Source: an uncultured Gemmiger sp.
GTDB taxonomy: Bacteria > Bacillota > Clostridia > Oscillospirales > Ruminococcaceae
DNA length: 54,797 nucleotides
Direction: 5' to 3'
NCBI GenBank assembly: GCA_944388215.1
Contig: CALXHT010000012.1
Coordinates: 1-54,797, forward strand
Part shown: positions 41,336 through 49,939 of the stretch, piece after piece
Layout of the letters: each line of letters starts with the position of its first letter
How positions within the stretch are numbered: the first letter of the stretch is position 1
Notes under the pieces: model-generated
Databases searched by the model: none
Seen by the model: only the letters and a program-made list of their open reading frames with translations
Told to the model about the DNA's origin: nothing
Made by a program: the position numbers and the translations under genes

Positions 41336-41809
41336 ATGGCAATTGTGGCCAATGACCCGCCGCGGGCCCTGAACGCGGTGCAGATTGCGGAGATCCTGCC
41401 CCACCGGTACCCCTTTGCGCTGGTGGACCGGATCACCGACTATACGCCCGGCCAGTGGGCGCGGGGCATCAAGTGCGTCAGCATGAATGAACCCTTCTTC
41501 CAGGGCCATTTCCCCGGACAGCCGGTGATGCCGGGCGTGCTGATTCTCGAAGCACTGGCCCAGTGCGGCGCCGTGGCGGCCCTCAGCGAAGAGGGCGCCA
41601 AGGGCAAACTGGCCCTGTTCGGCGGCGTCAAGAATGCCCGGTTCCGCCGTCAGGTGGTTCCCGGGGATGTGCTCACGCTGGAGTGCGAACTGGTGGAGCG
41701 GCACGGTCCGCTGGGCATCGGCAAGGCGACGGCCTGGGTGGACGGCGTGCGGGCCGTCAACGCCGAGCTGACCTTTGCCATTGTGGATCGGGAGTCTTCG
41801 CAGGGATGA
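41336..41809 (+). CDS. fabZ: 3-hydroxyacyl-ACP dehydratase
   Basis: 157 aa hot-dog enzyme. The signature is [13 protein letters not shown] and [23 protein letters not shown], with catalytic His58 and Glu72. It forms trans-2-enoyl-ACP. The N-terminal [20 protein letters not shown] is a short extension. Last biosynthetic gene; no terminator with a T-run follows, so readthrough into the MarR gene is possible. Confidence 0.95.
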   Translation: MAIVANDPPRALNAVQIAEILPHRYPFALVDRITDYTPGQWARGIKCVSMNEPFFQGHFPGQPVMPGVLILEALAQCGAVAALSEEGAKGKLALFGGVKNARFRRQVVPGDVLTLECELVERHGPLGIGKATAWVDGVRAVNAELTFAIVDRESSQG

Positions 41810-41826
41810 ACACCTGTAAACAGGGC

Positions 41827-41855
41827 TGGTCAAATGGTGCAAAATGTGGTATACT
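41827..41855 (+). promoter_or_regulatory. Probable promoter of the MarR gene
   Basis: TGGTCA at 41827-41832, 17-bp spacer, TATACT at 41850-41855, with TGTGG just before the -10. Followed by a leader of about 90 nt rich in short GC hairpins. Confidence 0.6.
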
Positions 41856-41952
41856 GATCCATAACAATGCGAAAGGTCTGCGTGTACGGCTGCGCCGTCC
41901 GAGACTGCCGGCTGCAACGGCCCGTACCCCGGACCTTCAGGAGGTTTTTGCC

Positions 41953-42426
41953 ATGTTGGATCAGGCGTTTGAGCAAGTGTATACCAAGTTTAAACTGCAC
42001 TTTTACCGGCAGGTATTCAGCAAGTTTGAAAATCGGGAGGCAACGCTGACAACGGTGGAATCCTTCTGCATGGAAGTCATCATGGCACTGGGGCATCCCA
42101 CCATTGCGGAGTTCTCCAACATGATGAATCTGTCCACCCCCAACGCCGCCTACAAGATCAACAATCTTGTGAAGAAGGGATATGTGGAAAAGGTGCGCTC
42201 CACCACCGACAAGCGGGAATACCACCTGTATCCCACCCGGAAGTATGTCGATTACTACAACATCAGCTACGCCTACCTGCAGCGGGTCGTGGACCGGGCC
42301 AAACAGCGTTTTGCCCCGGAAGAGCTGCAGAAGCTGGAGGAGATGCTGCGGGTCGTGTCGGAAGAACTCATGCCGGAGATCCAGCTGCCGAAGGCGGGAC
42401 CGGCCGCAGCGGAATCGATGCCCTGA
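41953..42426 (+). CDS. MarR-family regulator (FabT-like)
   Basis: 157 aa. Winged helix: LGHPTIAEFSNMMNLSTPNAAYKINNLVKKGYVEKVRSTTDKREYHLYPT (about residues 46-96), flanked by dimerisation helices. MarR proteins at fab clusters of Firmicutes repress fatty acid genes in response to acyl-ACP (FabT). Here the gene is last rather than first and has its own promoter. ATG 41953 follows TCAGGAGG. Likely targets are the palindromes at the acpP promoter (inference). Confidence 0.88.
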   Translation: MLDQAFEQVYTKFKLHFYRQVFSKFENREATLTTVESFCMEVIMALGHPTIAEFSNMMNLSTPNAAYKINNLVKKGYVEKVRSTTDKREYHLYPTRKYVDYYNISYAYLQRVVDRAKQRFAPEELQKLEEMLRVVSEELMPEIQLPKAGPAAAESMP

Positions 42427-42465
42427 CGGTAAAATCTGCCATTTTTCCTTGTCGTATATGGAATA

Positions 42466-42500
42466 CGGACGGACAGCACGGGCTGTCCGCCCGTTTTTTC
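42466..42500 (+). terminator. Terminator after the fab cluster
   Basis: CGGACAGC (42470-42477), loop ACGG, GCTGTCCG (42482-42489), then CCCGTTTTTT. Confidence 0.9.
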
Positions 42501-42537
42501 GTAGGGAAAGGCCATAGATTTTTTACAGCTTGCACCC

Positions 42538-42566
42538 TTGACAATGGCACGGACAGGCCCCATAAT
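42538..42566 (+). promoter_or_regulatory. rsmD promoter
   Basis: TTGACA at 42538-42543, 17-bp spacer, CATAAT at 42561-42566. Confidence 0.78.
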
Positions 42567-42599
42567 AAAAATGATACGATGGAGAGGAGAATACGGAGG

Positions 42600-43148
42600 A
42601 TGCGCGTCATTGCCGGAACCGCACGCGGTAAAAATTTGCAGGCTCTTCCGGGGGAGGACGTTACCCGTCCCACCATCAACCGGGTCAAGGAGGCCATGTT
42701 TTCCAGTGTACAGTTTCTGGTGCCGGGGGCACGGGTGCTGGATCTCTTTGCAGGCAGTGGCCAGCTGGGGATTGAGGCACTGTCCCGCGGGGCCAGGAGC
42801 TGTATCTTCCTGGACCGTTCCCCCGAGGCCCTGGCGATCGTCACGGCCAACTGCAAGACGGCCGGGGTGGACCGGCAGAGCGATATCCGCCACGGGGAGG
42901 CGCTGGGCTTTCTGGCCAACATCCGGGGGCCCTTTGACCTGGTACTGCTGGACCCGCCTTTCCGGCAGGACCTCGTCGGCCAGGTACTGCCTGCCCTGCA
43001 GGACAAGCTGGCAGCCGGCGGGGTGATCCTGGCGGAAACCGAGCGCGAGGCGGAACTGCCCGAACGGGTGGGAGCGCTGGTCCGCACCAAACAGTATTAT
43101 TACGGCAAGATTATGGTCAGCCGGTACGAGAGAGAGGAACAGGCATGA
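42600..43148 (+). CDS. rsmD: 16S rRNA (guanine966-N2)-methyltransferase
   Basis: 182 aa. Starts MRVIAGTARGKNL, with TRPTINRVKEAMFSSV, then the SAM-binding LDLFAGSGQLGIEALSRGA and the catalytic LLDPPF. This is the RsmD family, which modifies 16S rRNA in the small subunit. ATG 42600 follows AGGAGA at 10 nt; an earlier in-frame ATG, 7 codons upstream, lies before the ribosome site. Coupled by 4 bp to the next gene. coaD, the usual neighbour, is absent here. Confidence 0.94.
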   Translation: MRVIAGTARGKNLQALPGEDVTRPTINRVKEAMFSSVQFLVPGARVLDLFAGSGQLGIEALSRGARSCIFLDRSPEALAIVTANCKTAGVDRQSDIRHGEALGFLANIRGPFDLVLLDPPFRQDLVGQVLPALQDKLAAGGVILAETEREAELPERVGALVRTKQYYYGKIMVSRYEREEQA

Positions 43149-43621
43149 ACGTAGAGGAATTGCTGGATTTGATGGAAGAAACGCTGGAAGCGGGCACGGC
43201 TGTTCCGTTTGCGGCGGGCAAGCGTGTGGTCGATGTGGACCGCATGCGGGATATCATTGATGAAGTGCGCAACAATCTGCCCGACGAAGTGCGGGAGAGC
43301 AAGAAGATCGTCAACGAGCGCGAGCAGATCCTGAAGAACGCCCATGTGGAGGCGGAAGGGGTCATTCAGCAGGCGGAAGAGCGCGCCCGCGCCATGGTCA
43401 GCGAACAGGAGATCGTCAAGCGCAGCCAGCAGCGTGTGGTGGAGATTCTGACCGCGGCCCAGACGCAGAACAAGGAGATCAAGCGTCAGACTTCGCTGTA
43501 CTGTGAGGAAGTCCTGAAGCAGTCCGAGGAGGCTCTGGTGAAGAGCCTTTCCAGCGTGAAGAACGCCCGGATGAATCTGCGCAGTATGCCCACCCGTCCG
43601 CAGCGCGGCACGAAAAAGTAA
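43145..43621 (+). CDS. Coiled-coil ATPase-subunit-like protein
   Basis: 158 aa, mostly one long charged helix (NEREQILKNAHVEAEGVIQQAEERARAMVSEQEIVKRSQQR), resembling subunit b/H of F/V-type ATPases and DivIVA-like coiled coils. Proteins annotated simply as ATPase follow rsmD in many clostridia. There is no nucleotide-binding motif, so it is unlikely to be an ATPase itself. The start overlaps the rsmD stop (ATGA). Function unknown. Confidence 0.8.
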   Translation: MNVEELLDLMEETLEAGTAVPFAAGKRVVDVDRMRDIIDEVRNNLPDEVRESKKIVNEREQILKNAHVEAEGVIQQAEERARAMVSEQEIVKRSQQRVVEILTAAQTQNKEIKRQTSLYCEEVLKQSEEALVKSLSSVKNARMNLRSMPTRPQRGTKK

Positions 43622-43641
43622 CGAAAACACCGAATCAACAG

Positions 43642-43687
43642 GCAGGCACCCGTTCCCTTGAAAAGGGGAGGCGGGTGCCTGCTTTTT
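43642..43687 (+). terminator. Terminator of rsmD unit
   Basis: GCAGGCACCCG (43642-43652) pairs perfectly with CGGGTGCCTGC (43672-43682), followed by TTTTT. Confidence 0.93.
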
Positions 43688-43788
43688 GTATGCCCGGGGA
43701 AAAGGTCCTGCTTTTTCTGCCCGTTTTTCCCCACCGGTTACACATCTGTGAAAATTCCGCTGGCAGCGAACTTTTTAGGGCTGCGGGC

Positions 43789-43817
43789 TTGCTTTTTGCC
43801 TCCTGAAATGGTAGACT
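43789..43817 (+). promoter_or_regulatory. mraZ (dcw) promoter
   Basis: TTGCTT at 43789-43794, 17-bp spacer, TAGACT at 43812-43817. Transcription would begin near 43824, leaving a leader of about 160 nt. Confidence 0.7.
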
Positions 43818-43830
43818 GAATGTATCGCAG

Positions 43831-43876
43831 TGGGGAGAAGTGGAGAAGTTGACCTGAATAATGGTTGAAAGTGGGG
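43831..43876 (+). promoter_or_regulatory. MraZ boxes
   Basis: TGGGG at 43831-43835 and TGGAG at 43841-43845 are spaced 10 bp apart, the arrangement bound by MraZ in other bacteria. A further TGGGG lies at 43872-43876. They sit just after the start of transcription, suited to autorepression. Confidence 0.7.
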
Positions 43877-43878
43877 AG

Positions 43879-43908
43879 TTTTCCACCCTTTCCACAGAGT
43901 TTTCCACA
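43879..43908 (+). promoter_or_regulatory. Cluster of DnaA-box-like sequences before mraZ
   Basis: TTTTCCACC (43879-43887), CTTTCCACA (43888-43896) and TTTTCCACA (43900-43908). The last is one base from the TTATCCACA consensus. They could also be inverted TGGAA elements read by MraZ. Confidence 0.4.
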
Positions 43909-43985
43909 GACCCAACGCGACAACGTAAAAAAATCTGCGGAAAGTTTGTGCAAACCGTCGAAAAACCGGAGGGGAGGGAAACAGC

Positions 43986-44402
43986 ATGCTCGTAGGGCAG
44001 TACGATTACGCCATCGACGCCAAGGGCCGGCTGAATTTCCCCGCCCGGTTCCGGGATGCCATGGGGGAGACCTTCATCGTCACCCGCTGGCTGGATCATT
44101 GCCTGGCCGCTTTCCCCACCGAAGAATTTGAAAAAGTCGCCGCCAAGATCGAGGAAAAGGGTCTGGTCAAGGGCCGCAAGGTCAGCCGGATGCTCTACGC
44201 CTCGGCGGTGGAAGTGACCCCGGACAAGCAGGGGCGGATTCAGCTGCCCGCCAAGCTGCGGGAGTATGCGGGTCTCGATCACGATGTGACGATCATCGGC
44301 AACCGCAGCTTTGCGGAGATCTGGGATACCGCCGCCTGGAACGGCGATCAGGCCACCAGCGATGAGGACTTCACCGCTGCGATGGAGGAACTGGACTTTT
44401 AA
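43986..44402 (+). CDS. mraZ: Transcriptional regulator MraZ
   Basis: 138 aa with two SpoVT/AbrB-like halves: YDYAIDAKGRLNFPARFRDAMG and VEVTPDKQGRIQLPAKLREYAGL. It binds repeats upstream of its own operon, which are present at 43831-43876. ATG 43986 follows GGAGGGGAGGG. First gene of the dcw cluster; the C-terminal residues after about 120 are an acidic tail. Confidence 0.96.
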   Translation: MLVGQYDYAIDAKGRLNFPARFRDAMGETFIVTRWLDHCLAAFPTEEFEKVAAKIEEKGLVKGRKVSRMLYASAVEVTPDKQGRIQLPAKLREYAGLDHDVTIIGNRSFAEIWDTAAWNGDQATSDEDFTAAMEELDF

Positions 44403-44421
44403 ACGATAGGTAGTTGACACC

Positions 44422-45345
44422 ATGGAATTTTCTCACATACCCGTGCTGCTGCAGCCCTGCCTGGATGGGCTGGCCATTGATCCCACCGGAATTTATCTGG
44501 ACGGAACCGCCGGCGGGGCAGGGCACAGTATGCAGATTGCAAAACGTCTGACCACCGGGCGCCTGATTTCACTGGACCAGGACCCGGATGCGGTAGCAGT
44601 CGCCACCGAAAGGCTCAAGGGCCTGCCCGCCCAGGTGGTACAGGCGAACTTCCGCGATGCGGCGCGTGTGCTCGCGGACCTTTCCATCCCGGCGGTCAAC
44701 GGGGCCTTGCTGGATCTTGGCGTATCCAGCCATCAGCTGGACGATGCGGCGCGCGGTTTCTCCTACCACGCCGATGCGCCGCTGGACATGCGTATGAGCC
44801 AGCAGGGCCCCACCGCCGCAGACCTTGTCAACACCCTGGACCGTGAAGAACTGACGCGCATCCTGCGCGACTATGGCGAGGAACCCTATGCCTGGCAGAT
44901 TGCCGGCAGGATTGTCACCGCCCGGGCGGAGCAGCCCATCACCACCACCCTGCAGCTGGCGGAACTGGTGGCCTCGGCGGTGCCCCCGGCGGAGCGCCGC
45001 AAGGCAAAAAATCCCGCCCGCCGCACCTTCCAGGCCATCCGCATTGCGGTGAACTCGGAGCTGGACGCCCTCAACGAGGGGCTGGATGCCATTTTCGGCT
45101 GTCTGGCGCCCGGCGGCCGGCTCTGCGTGATCACCTTCCACAGCCTGGAGGACCGGCTGGTCAAGAACAAATTCCGCCGCTGGGCACAGCGGTGCACCTG
45201 CCCGCCGGAACAGCCAATCTGCACCTGCGGCGGCGTTCCCAAAGCGAAACTGATTACCCGAAAACCCATTGAAGCGGACGCGGAAGAGCTGGAGCACAAC
45301 CGCAGAGCCCGCTCGGCCAAACTGAGAGTGTTGGAGAAAGTATAA
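44422..45345 (+). CDS. rsmH: 16S rRNA (cytosine1402-N4)-methyltransferase
   Basis: 307 aa. Starts FSHIPVLLQPCLDGL, with the SAM-binding YLDGTAGGAGHSMQIAKRL, ALLDLGVSSHQLDDAARGFSY, and RRTFQAIRIAVNSEL with FHSLEDRLVKNKF. Formerly mraW, always next to mraZ. It has a cysteine-bearing segment near the end (RCTCPPEQPICTCGG) common in Firmicutes. ftsL starts 13 nt later. Confidence 0.96.
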   Translation: MEFSHIPVLLQPCLDGLAIDPTGIYLDGTAGGAGHSMQIAKRLTTGRLISLDQDPDAVAVATERLKGLPAQVVQANFRDAARVLADLSIPAVNGALLDLGVSSHQLDDAARGFSYHADAPLDMRMSQQGPTAADLVNTLDREELTRILRDYGEEPYAWQIAGRIVTARAEQPITTTLQLAELVASAVPPAERRKAKNPARRTFQAIRIAVNSELDALNEGLDAIFGCLAPGGRLCVITFHSLEDRLVKNKFRRWAQRCTCPPEQPICTCGGVPKAKLITRKPIEADAEELEHNRRARSAKLRVLEKV

Positions 45346-45358
45346 CGAGGCAGTATTC

Positions 45359-45835
45359 ATGACAACTGTTGTATTGCATACCGGTCAGACCGCACCCAAG
45401 ATGGAGCGTCCGCGTCCCCGCGTTCGGGTGGTGCAGGGCGGACGGCACGGCCTGAACCGGGCCCGTCACCTGGCGGCCTCCACGCTGAATGTGCTGGCGG
45501 TGGCGCTGCTGCTGGGTCTGGTCGTCAGTGTGGTGTACAGCCAGGCGAAGATCACCGAGCTGAACGGCCAGATCAACGACACCAAAACCCAGCTCACCGC
45601 GGCGCAGAGCGAATATGACTATCTGGCCACCCAGATGAGTAATATTACCAGCCGCGCCAGCCTGCAGCAGGTGGCGGAGGGTCAGCTGGGACTGGTACAG
45701 GTGGACCCCAGCCAGATTACCTACGTCCAGCTGGAGGACCAGAGCGTCATTGCGAAGGCGACCAGCAGTGCTCAGCTGCTGCTGTCCGATGTGCGCACGG
45801 CGGCCCTCAATCTGCTGGGCAGCCTGAACCCGTAA
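45359..45835 (+). CDS. ftsL: Cell division protein FtsL-like
   Basis: 158 aa, bitopic. A basic cytoplasmic tail (residues 1-40) and one membrane span (about 41-60, LNVLAVALLLGLVVSVVY) precede an outer coiled coil (AKITELNGQINDTKTQLTAAQSEYDYLATQM). Identity rests on size, topology and position between rsmH and the PBP, since FtsL sequences diverge. The C-terminal 50 residues go beyond the usual leucine-zipper part. It should form the FtsL-FtsB-FtsQ divisome complex. Confidence 0.85.
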   Translation: MTTVVLHTGQTAPKMERPRPRVRVVQGGRHGLNRARHLAASTLNVLAVALLLGLVVSVVYSQAKITELNGQINDTKTQLTAAQSEYDYLATQMSNITSRASLQQVAEGQLGLVQVDPSQITYVQLEDQSVIAKATSSAQLLLSDVRTAALNLLGSLNP

Positions 45836-45856
45836 ACAAAAGAATCTATGTGGCAA

Positions 45857-45902
45857 CGAGCCTTTTTACCAACGGCGGGAACGCCGCGCGTAAAAAGGCT
45901 CG
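45857..45902 (+). repeat. Strong hairpin inside the dcw operon
   Basis: Perfect 13-bp arms (45857-45869 with 45890-45902) and an inner CGGCG/CGCCG stem with loop GGAA, lying between ftsL and the PBP gene. No T-run follows, so it is more likely a processing or stability element than a terminator. Confidence 0.75.
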
Positions 45903-45943
45903 CGGCCGCAATCAGGGAAATATTTCTCCAAAGGGAGTCGCCG

Positions 45944-48481
45944 ATGTCCAATCCAGTCAACCGTCCCAATCCGCATTTCCGCGCCCAGGTACTGCGGCGC
46001 ACTTTGATCGCCATTGCCATCTTCCTGATCTTTTTCTTCGGCATCCTGATTTACCAGCTGTATGCGCTGCAGCTGCGGGATGCAGAGCTGTACCGCACCG
46101 AGGCGGTGACCCAGCAGATGCAGGATACCGAGCTGCCGGCAACCCGCGGTTCCATCTACAGCGCCAACGGCAAACTGCTGGCCAAGAGCAACACGGTGTG
46201 GAATATCATTGCCAATCCGCTGCAGTCCCAGAAAAACGGTGCCACCACCGCCCAGCTGCAGCAGGCGGCCGAAGAGATCGCCACGCTGCTGGACGACGGT
46301 ACGACCGCGGACAGCATCTTCAGCATCCTGACGGCCACCAATGCCAACGGGGAACTCTACGAGTACCGCGTGGTGGCGAAGGGCGTGGAAAAGCCGGTGG
46401 CGGATGCCATCCTGGAATACTCCATGAATTACCGCACCGACCCACCGGCGGGGGAGGAGCAGGGTTACCGGATCGTGGTACTCTCCACCGAACAGGCCTC
46501 CACCCGCAGCTATCCCTACGGGGCGTTTCTGTCCTCGGTGCTGGGCTTCTGCAACGGGGACGGTTCCGGTGCCTACGGACTGGAAAAGTCCTACGACGAT
46601 GTGCTTTCCGGCACGCCGGGGCGCAGCATCGCCGAGACCAACGTCAGCGGGGAAGTGCTGGCCAATGCCGAGGCGGAGGTCTACCCGGCCATTGACGGCA
46701 ACAACCTGAGCCTGACCATCGACGAGAACGTGCAGGCCATCGTGGAGGAGTACCTGTCGGAGGCCATGAACACCTTCAGCGTCCACGGCCGGGGCAGTGC
46801 CATTGTGATGAACGTCAAGACGGGCGCCATCCTGGCCATGGCGTCGATGGAGCAGTTTGACCCCAACGACCCCTACACCATCTACGATGAGAAGATGCAG
46901 GCGATCCTCGACAAGGAAGAGCTGGAGGATGAGGACATCGACTGGCTCAAGAGCCGCCTGGGCGAGGATGAGGTGGCCGATATCATCGCGGACGGAAAGA
47001 TCAGCCGGGAAACCACCACCGACGAGGAAGGCAACACGGTGAGCAGCGAATATACCCAGCTGCAGGGTATGATGCGTGAGGCCCAGTGGAAGAATAAGAA
47101 CATCACCGAGCTGTATATGCCCGGTTCGGTATTCAAACTGATCACGGCCTCTGCGGGCCTGGATTCCGGCATCATGACGGCCGGACAGACCTTCTACTGC
47201 AGCGGCGAACTCACCGTCAATGCCGGTTCGGTATGGGAGCACACCTACCATTGCGCAGAGAACAAGGCCCACGGCCAGCTGGATATGGCAGGCGCCCTGA
47301 ACCACAGCTGCAATCTGTGGTTCATCCAGGCGGCGCAGACGCTGCAGCCCACCGTGTTCTATGACTATATCCAGGCCTTCGGCTTCACCCAGACCACCGG
47401 CATCGACCTGCCCAACGAGACCCGCTGGACCAGCGTCTACGATGCCGAGCAGATGGCCCAGGTGGACACCAACCTGTACACGGCGGCTTTCGGCCAGAAT
47501 GAGGCCATCACCCCGATGCAGATGGCCACAGCGGTGGCAGCGGTGGCCAACGGCGGTTACCTGGTCACCCCCTATGTGGTGGATTCCATCACCGACAACG
47601 ACGGCAACGTGGTGCAGAAAACCGAGACCAACATCCGCCGTCAGGTGATTTCCGAGGAAGTCAGCCAGCAGATCCTGGCCATGATGGAGTGCAGCGTGGA
47701 CCCCAACAGCCAGACTTCCGACGGAACCCATTCCAATAAGAACGCCTACGTGGCCGGCTACCGCATCGGCGGCAAATCCGGTACGGCGGAACGCACCGAC
47801 CGGGAACTGCGCTACGATGGCGACTACTACAAGACCATGAGCTTTGCCGCGGTGCTGCCGGTGGATGATCCCGAAATCGAAGTGTTCGTGGTGCTGGACG
47901 ACCCCCGCTGGCTGCGCGACTACGCCAGCGAGGTGGTAGCGCCGGTGGTGGGCAACATCATCAGTGAAGTGGCGCCCTATCTGGGCATCGAGCAGGACCC
48001 TGCCTACAATCCCCATGGCACGGTGACGGTCCAGACCTGTCTGGATTATCCCTGGACCTCGGCCCAGGTCACCCTCAACCAGCTGGGCCTCAAGCATAAG
48101 CTGATCGGCGACAACGGCACTATTATCTACCAGTATCCCTACGGCGGCAGCAAGGTGCCGGTGGGCTCCACCGTCTATCTGTATACCCAGAGCGATCAGG
48201 ACGCCATGACCACCGTGCCGGACGTGGTGGGCAAGAGCGGCAGTTTCGCCGAGCAGATGCTCCGGGCAGCCAACCTGAATGTCCAGTACGAAGGGGACAG
48301 CGGCGGCAAGGTGACAGCACAAAGCGTGGCGGCCAATACCAGTACCGCCTACGGTACCATCATTACGCTGACAATGGAGTCCTCGGATACTGCCCAGGAC
48401 ACCGAGCCGACGGCCGAAGAAAGCGCTTCGGCGGCGGAATCCGAATCCACGGATGCCGCCCAGAGCGACAGCCAGGCGTGA
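45944..48481 (+). CDS. ftsI: Class B penicillin-binding protein with PASTA domains
   Basis: 845 aa. Cytoplasmic tail, membrane anchor at about 20-42 (LIAIAIFLIFFFGILIYQLY), and a dimerisation/pedestal domain starting with LPATRGSIYSANGKLLA. The transpeptidase has Ser395-x-x-Lys398 (PGSVFK), Ser455-x-Asn (HSCN) and Lys611-Ser-Gly-Thr. Two PASTA domains follow (about 690-750 and 752-810), then an acidic tail. It makes septal peptidoglycan cross-links with FtsW. A charged insert of about 60 residues precedes the SxxK motif. The true start is ATG 45944, after AAGGGAG; upstream in-frame sequence is the hairpin region. Confidence 0.93.
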   Translation: MSNPVNRPNPHFRAQVLRRTLIAIAIFLIFFFGILIYQLYALQLRDAELYRTEAVTQQMQDTELPATRGSIYSANGKLLAKSNTVWNIIANPLQSQKNGATTAQLQQAAEEIATLLDDGTTADSIFSILTATNANGELYEYRVVAKGVEKPVADAILEYSMNYRTDPPAGEEQGYRIVVLSTEQASTRSYPYGAFLSSVLGFCNGDGSGAYGLEKSYDDVLSGTPGRSIAETNVSGEVLANAEAEVYPAIDGNNLSLTIDENVQAIVEEYLSEAMNTFSVHGRGSAIVMNVKTGAILAMASMEQFDPNDPYTIYDEKMQAILDKEELEDEDIDWLKSRLGEDEVADIIADGKISRETTTDEEGNTVSSEYTQLQGMMREAQWKNKNITELYMPGSVFKLITASAGLDSGIMTAGQTFYCSGELTVNAGSVWEHTYHCAENKAHGQLDMAGALNHSCNLWFIQAAQTLQPTVFYDYIQAFGFTQTTGIDLPNETRWTSVYDAEQMAQVDTNLYTAAFGQNEAITPMQMATAVAAVANGGYLVTPYVVDSITDNDGNVVQKTETNIRRQVISEEVSQQILAMMECSVDPNSQTSDGTHSNKNAYVAGYRIGGKSGTAERTDRELRYDGDYYKTMSFAAVLPVDDPEIEVFVVLDDPRWLRDYASEVVAPVVGNIISEVAPYLGIEQDPAYNPHGTVTVQTCLDYPWTSAQVTLNQLGLKHKLIGDNGTIIYQYPYGGSKVPVGSTVYLYTQSDQDAMTTVPDVVGKSGSFAEQMLRAANLNVQYEGDSGGKVTAQSVAANTSTAYGTIITLTMESSDTAQDTEPTAEESASAAESESTDAAQSDSQA

Positions 48482-48522
48482 GACGACGCCATTTTTCCAA
48501 GCAATCTGAAGGAGGCATCTCT

Positions 48523-49884
48523 ATGCAACCCATCCCTGCCAATGAACTGCTGGCCGGCCTGACGCTGGCCGAACCCATTTCCATCCGGGCGGTGGTCACC
48601 GACAGCCGCAAGGTGGAGTCGGACTGTGTCTTTGTCTGTTTCCCCGGGGAACGGGTGGATGGACACACCTTCGCCGCCGGTGCCTATCAGAACGGCGCGG
48701 CCTATATCATTGCCAATCACCCTGTGGAGGGCGTCCCGGCGGACCGCACCGTGGTGGTGCCGGACAGTGCCCTGGCCATGGTCCGCATGGCTTCCAACTA
48801 CCGTATGCTGTTCAGTCCCCGCATCATCGGCGTGACGGGCAGCGTGGGCAAGACCACCACCAAGGAATTCTGCTATGCGGTGCTGTCGGCTTTCGGCAAC
48901 ACCCTGAAGACCGAGGGCAACCAGAACAACGAAATCGGCGTGCCCAACACGCTGTTCCGTCTGGAAAACGCCACCGAGTACGCGGTGGTGGAGATGGGGA
49001 TGGACCATGCCGGCGAGATCGAGCGCCTGACCCGCTGCGTGCGGCCCTCGGCGGGCATCATCACGATGATCGGTGTCTCCCATCTGGAAAATCTCGGCAC
49101 CCGGGAGAATATACTGAAAGCAAAGATGGAAATCTGTGCAGGCCTGCCGGATGGTGCGCCGCTGGTGCTCAATGCCGACAATGACCTGCTGCCCACCGCC
49201 CAGGTGCCCAACCGGCTGCGGGCGGTCTGGTTCGGCATTGAGAAGGAGGCGGATGTCCGGGCCACGGACATCAAGACCGGGGCACAGGGGACCACCTTCA
49301 CGCTGGTGGACCGGGAAAACGGTACGTTCCCGGTTTCCATCCCCACGGCTGGTGTGCACACCGTCTACGATGCGCTGGCTGCCTACGCAGCTGCCACGCG
49401 GCTGGGCCTGGACCCGGCGGCCTGTGCTGCTGCGCTGTCCCGCTACCAGACCACCGGCATGCGCCAGCATATTGTGGAAAAGGGCGGCGTGACCGTTGTG
49501 GAGGACTGCTACAATGCCAGCCCCGACAGCATGAAGGCGGCTATCTCGGTGCTGAAGGCGCTGCCCAACCGGCGTAAGATTGCGCTGCTGGGCGATATGC
49601 TGGAACTGGGAGATGCCAGCGAGGAAGGCCACCGCCATACCGGCGAATGGGTGGCTGAAGCGGGCATTGATGTGCTGATCGCCTACGGCCCGCGCAGTGC
49701 GGTGATGGCCGAGGCAGCTAAGGCCGGAGGCGTAACAACTGTGCATTGCCAAAATGCCCAAGAGGTGCTACAATGTCTACAGCAATTTGTACAGCCCGGT
49801 GACGCGCTGTTGGCCAAGGCCAGCCATGCGATGAAGCTGGAAGAGCTGTTGCAGGAGTATTACACTGGATTGCCACAGGCGTGA
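48523..49884 (+). CDS. murF: UDP-MurNAc-tripeptide:D-Ala-D-Ala ligase
   Basis: 453 aa Mur ligase. The N-terminal UDP-binding domain is followed by the ATP loop GSVGKTTTK (106-114), then GNQNNEIGVPNTLF, MGMDHAGEI, and the C-terminal domain with EDCYNASPDSMKAAI and LLGDMLELG. It adds D-Ala-D-Ala to the peptidoglycan precursor. ATG 48523 follows GAAGGAGG at 8 nt. The gap to mraY is 55 nt. Confidence 0.96.
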   Translation: MQPIPANELLAGLTLAEPISIRAVVTDSRKVESDCVFVCFPGERVDGHTFAAGAYQNGAAYIIANHPVEGVPADRTVVVPDSALAMVRMASNYRMLFSPRIIGVTGSVGKTTTKEFCYAVLSAFGNTLKTEGNQNNEIGVPNTLFRLENATEYAVVEMGMDHAGEIERLTRCVRPSAGIITMIGVSHLENLGTRENILKAKMEICAGLPDGAPLVLNADNDLLPTAQVPNRLRAVWFGIEKEADVRATDIKTGAQGTTFTLVDRENGTFPVSIPTAGVHTVYDALAAYAAATRLGLDPAACAAALSRYQTTGMRQHIVEKGGVTVVEDCYNASPDSMKAAISVLKALPNRRKIALLGDMLELGDASEEGHRHTGEWVAEAGIDVLIAYGPRSAVMAEAAKAGGVTTVHCQNAQEVLQCLQQFVQPGDALLAKASHAMKLEELLQEYYTGLPQA

Positions 49885-49939
49885 CGGCTTCCCATGCAGT
49901 CGCGCCGAGAAAAGATGAGTTTTTTGGAGGAATGACTGC

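Noticed and set aside
45866..48322. 818-codon minus-strand open frame
   Set aside because: Antisense to the PBP gene, whose catalytic motifs and PASTA domains are intact.
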